Of a DNA stretch of 64,000 nucleotides, positions 63,836-64,000 are shown piece by piece; the first letter of the stretch is position 1, and each line of letters starts with the position of its first letter. The position numbers and the translations under genes are program-made. The notes beneath the pieces were generated by a model. It searched no databases. It was not told the origin of the DNA and saw nothing but the letters and a program-made list of their open reading frames with translations. The stretch is taken from NCBI GenBank assembly GCA_013399895.1, contig VXBA01001178.1, positions 4,337 to 68,336 of the forward strand, given 5' to 3'. The stretch is from Serilophus lunatus (lineage: Eukaryota; Chordata; Aves; Passeriformes; Eurylaimidae).

Positions 63836-64000
63836 ATGGTCAGAGGCCTGTTTTAAAGTTTTACAGTCGTCTAAAATTACATCTAAATTCATGAATCAGG
63901 AGATCTGTCAAGTATGGAAAGCATTTGCATTCAACTCTGCTCTCCATCGTTTCTGAAGTGATGGTGGTCTGTATAAATCAGCTCAACTTGACAGTATTAA

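Larger units (their letters stand above)
37050..64000 (-). other. NALF1: NALF1 transcription unit, 3' part (exon 1 outside the window)
   Basis: The extent is inferred from the two coding exons. The 5' exon, which in this family carries the N-terminal membrane segment and most of the extracellular N-terminal half, must lie on the minus strand beyond position 64000, because nothing upstream of 53541 in the window reads as NALF1. Intron 2 runs 39376-53369 (13,994 bp, GT at 53369-53368 and AG at 39377-39376). Intron 1 occupies at least 53542-64000. Very long introns are typical of this gene in vertebrates. Both introns are loaded with repeats but the splice signals are undisturbed. The lower boundary at about 37050 is a guess from polyadenylation signals. 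Confidence 0.75.

Noticed and set aside
1..64000. CRISPR arrays, operons, bacterial or phage systems
   Set aside because: Intron-exon structure, CR1 LINEs, SINE and LTRs show vertebrate nuclear DNA; no regularly spaced repeats with unique spacers are present.

Overview
This is vertebrate nuclear DNA, almost certainly from a bird. It is AT-rich and contains long CR1 (chicken repeat 1) LINE fragments, a tRNA-Ile-derived SINE with a CR1-like tail, avian-type long LTRs, three assembly gaps, and one split gene recognisable by protein sequence. The SINE resembles one I associate with passerines and their relatives, so a neoavian, perhaps passerine, bird is my best guess; the species cannot be fixed from this window. 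There are no bacterial genes, CRISPR arrays or operons.

The one confident gene is NALF1 (FAM155A), the extracellular and transmembrane partner of the NALCN sodium-leak channel, on the minus strand. The cysteine-rich coding exon lies at 53370-53541 and the terminal coding exon, with the C-terminal membrane helix and stop codon, at 39080-39375. Splice sites and phases fit exactly (172 bp, phase 0 to 1, then 2 bp plus 98 codons). The intron between them is 13,994 bp. The first exon lies beyond the right edge, so everything from 53542 to 64000 is part of intron 1. Candidate polyadenylation signals at 37764-37769 and 37071-37076 suggest a 3' UTR of about 1.3-2.0 kb.

Layout: 1-3269 is AT-rich sequence with a (TGAAA)n microsatellite. 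3270-4747 is an isolated GC/CpG-rich block of unknown nature, either an LTR-like element or a CpG island. 4748-37049 is intergenic sequence downstream of NALF1, with two plus-strand CR1 remnants (6508-7831 and about 26320-29056, the latter broken by two insertions), a 46-base T run, two small gaps, and two possible unannotated minus-strand exons at 11733-11870 and 8848-8961. 37050-39079 is the probable NALF1 3' UTR. Intron 2 holds a minus-strand CR1 split by a 1.3 kb LTR-like insertion with a 374-base gap in a pyrimidine microsatellite, a SINE, and a long ERVL-type solo LTR that carries a nested CR1 tail and a second solo LTR with a perfect 5-bp target duplication. Intron 1 holds a CR1 3' tail and, near the right edge, the best preserved CR1 reverse-transcriptase segment.

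I did not find a convincing new biological system. The observations most worth checking are the GC-rich block, the frame-compatible pair of candidate exons downstream of NALF1, a 567-nt minus-strand open frame at 33325-33891, and the layered transposon insertions that give a relative dating series.
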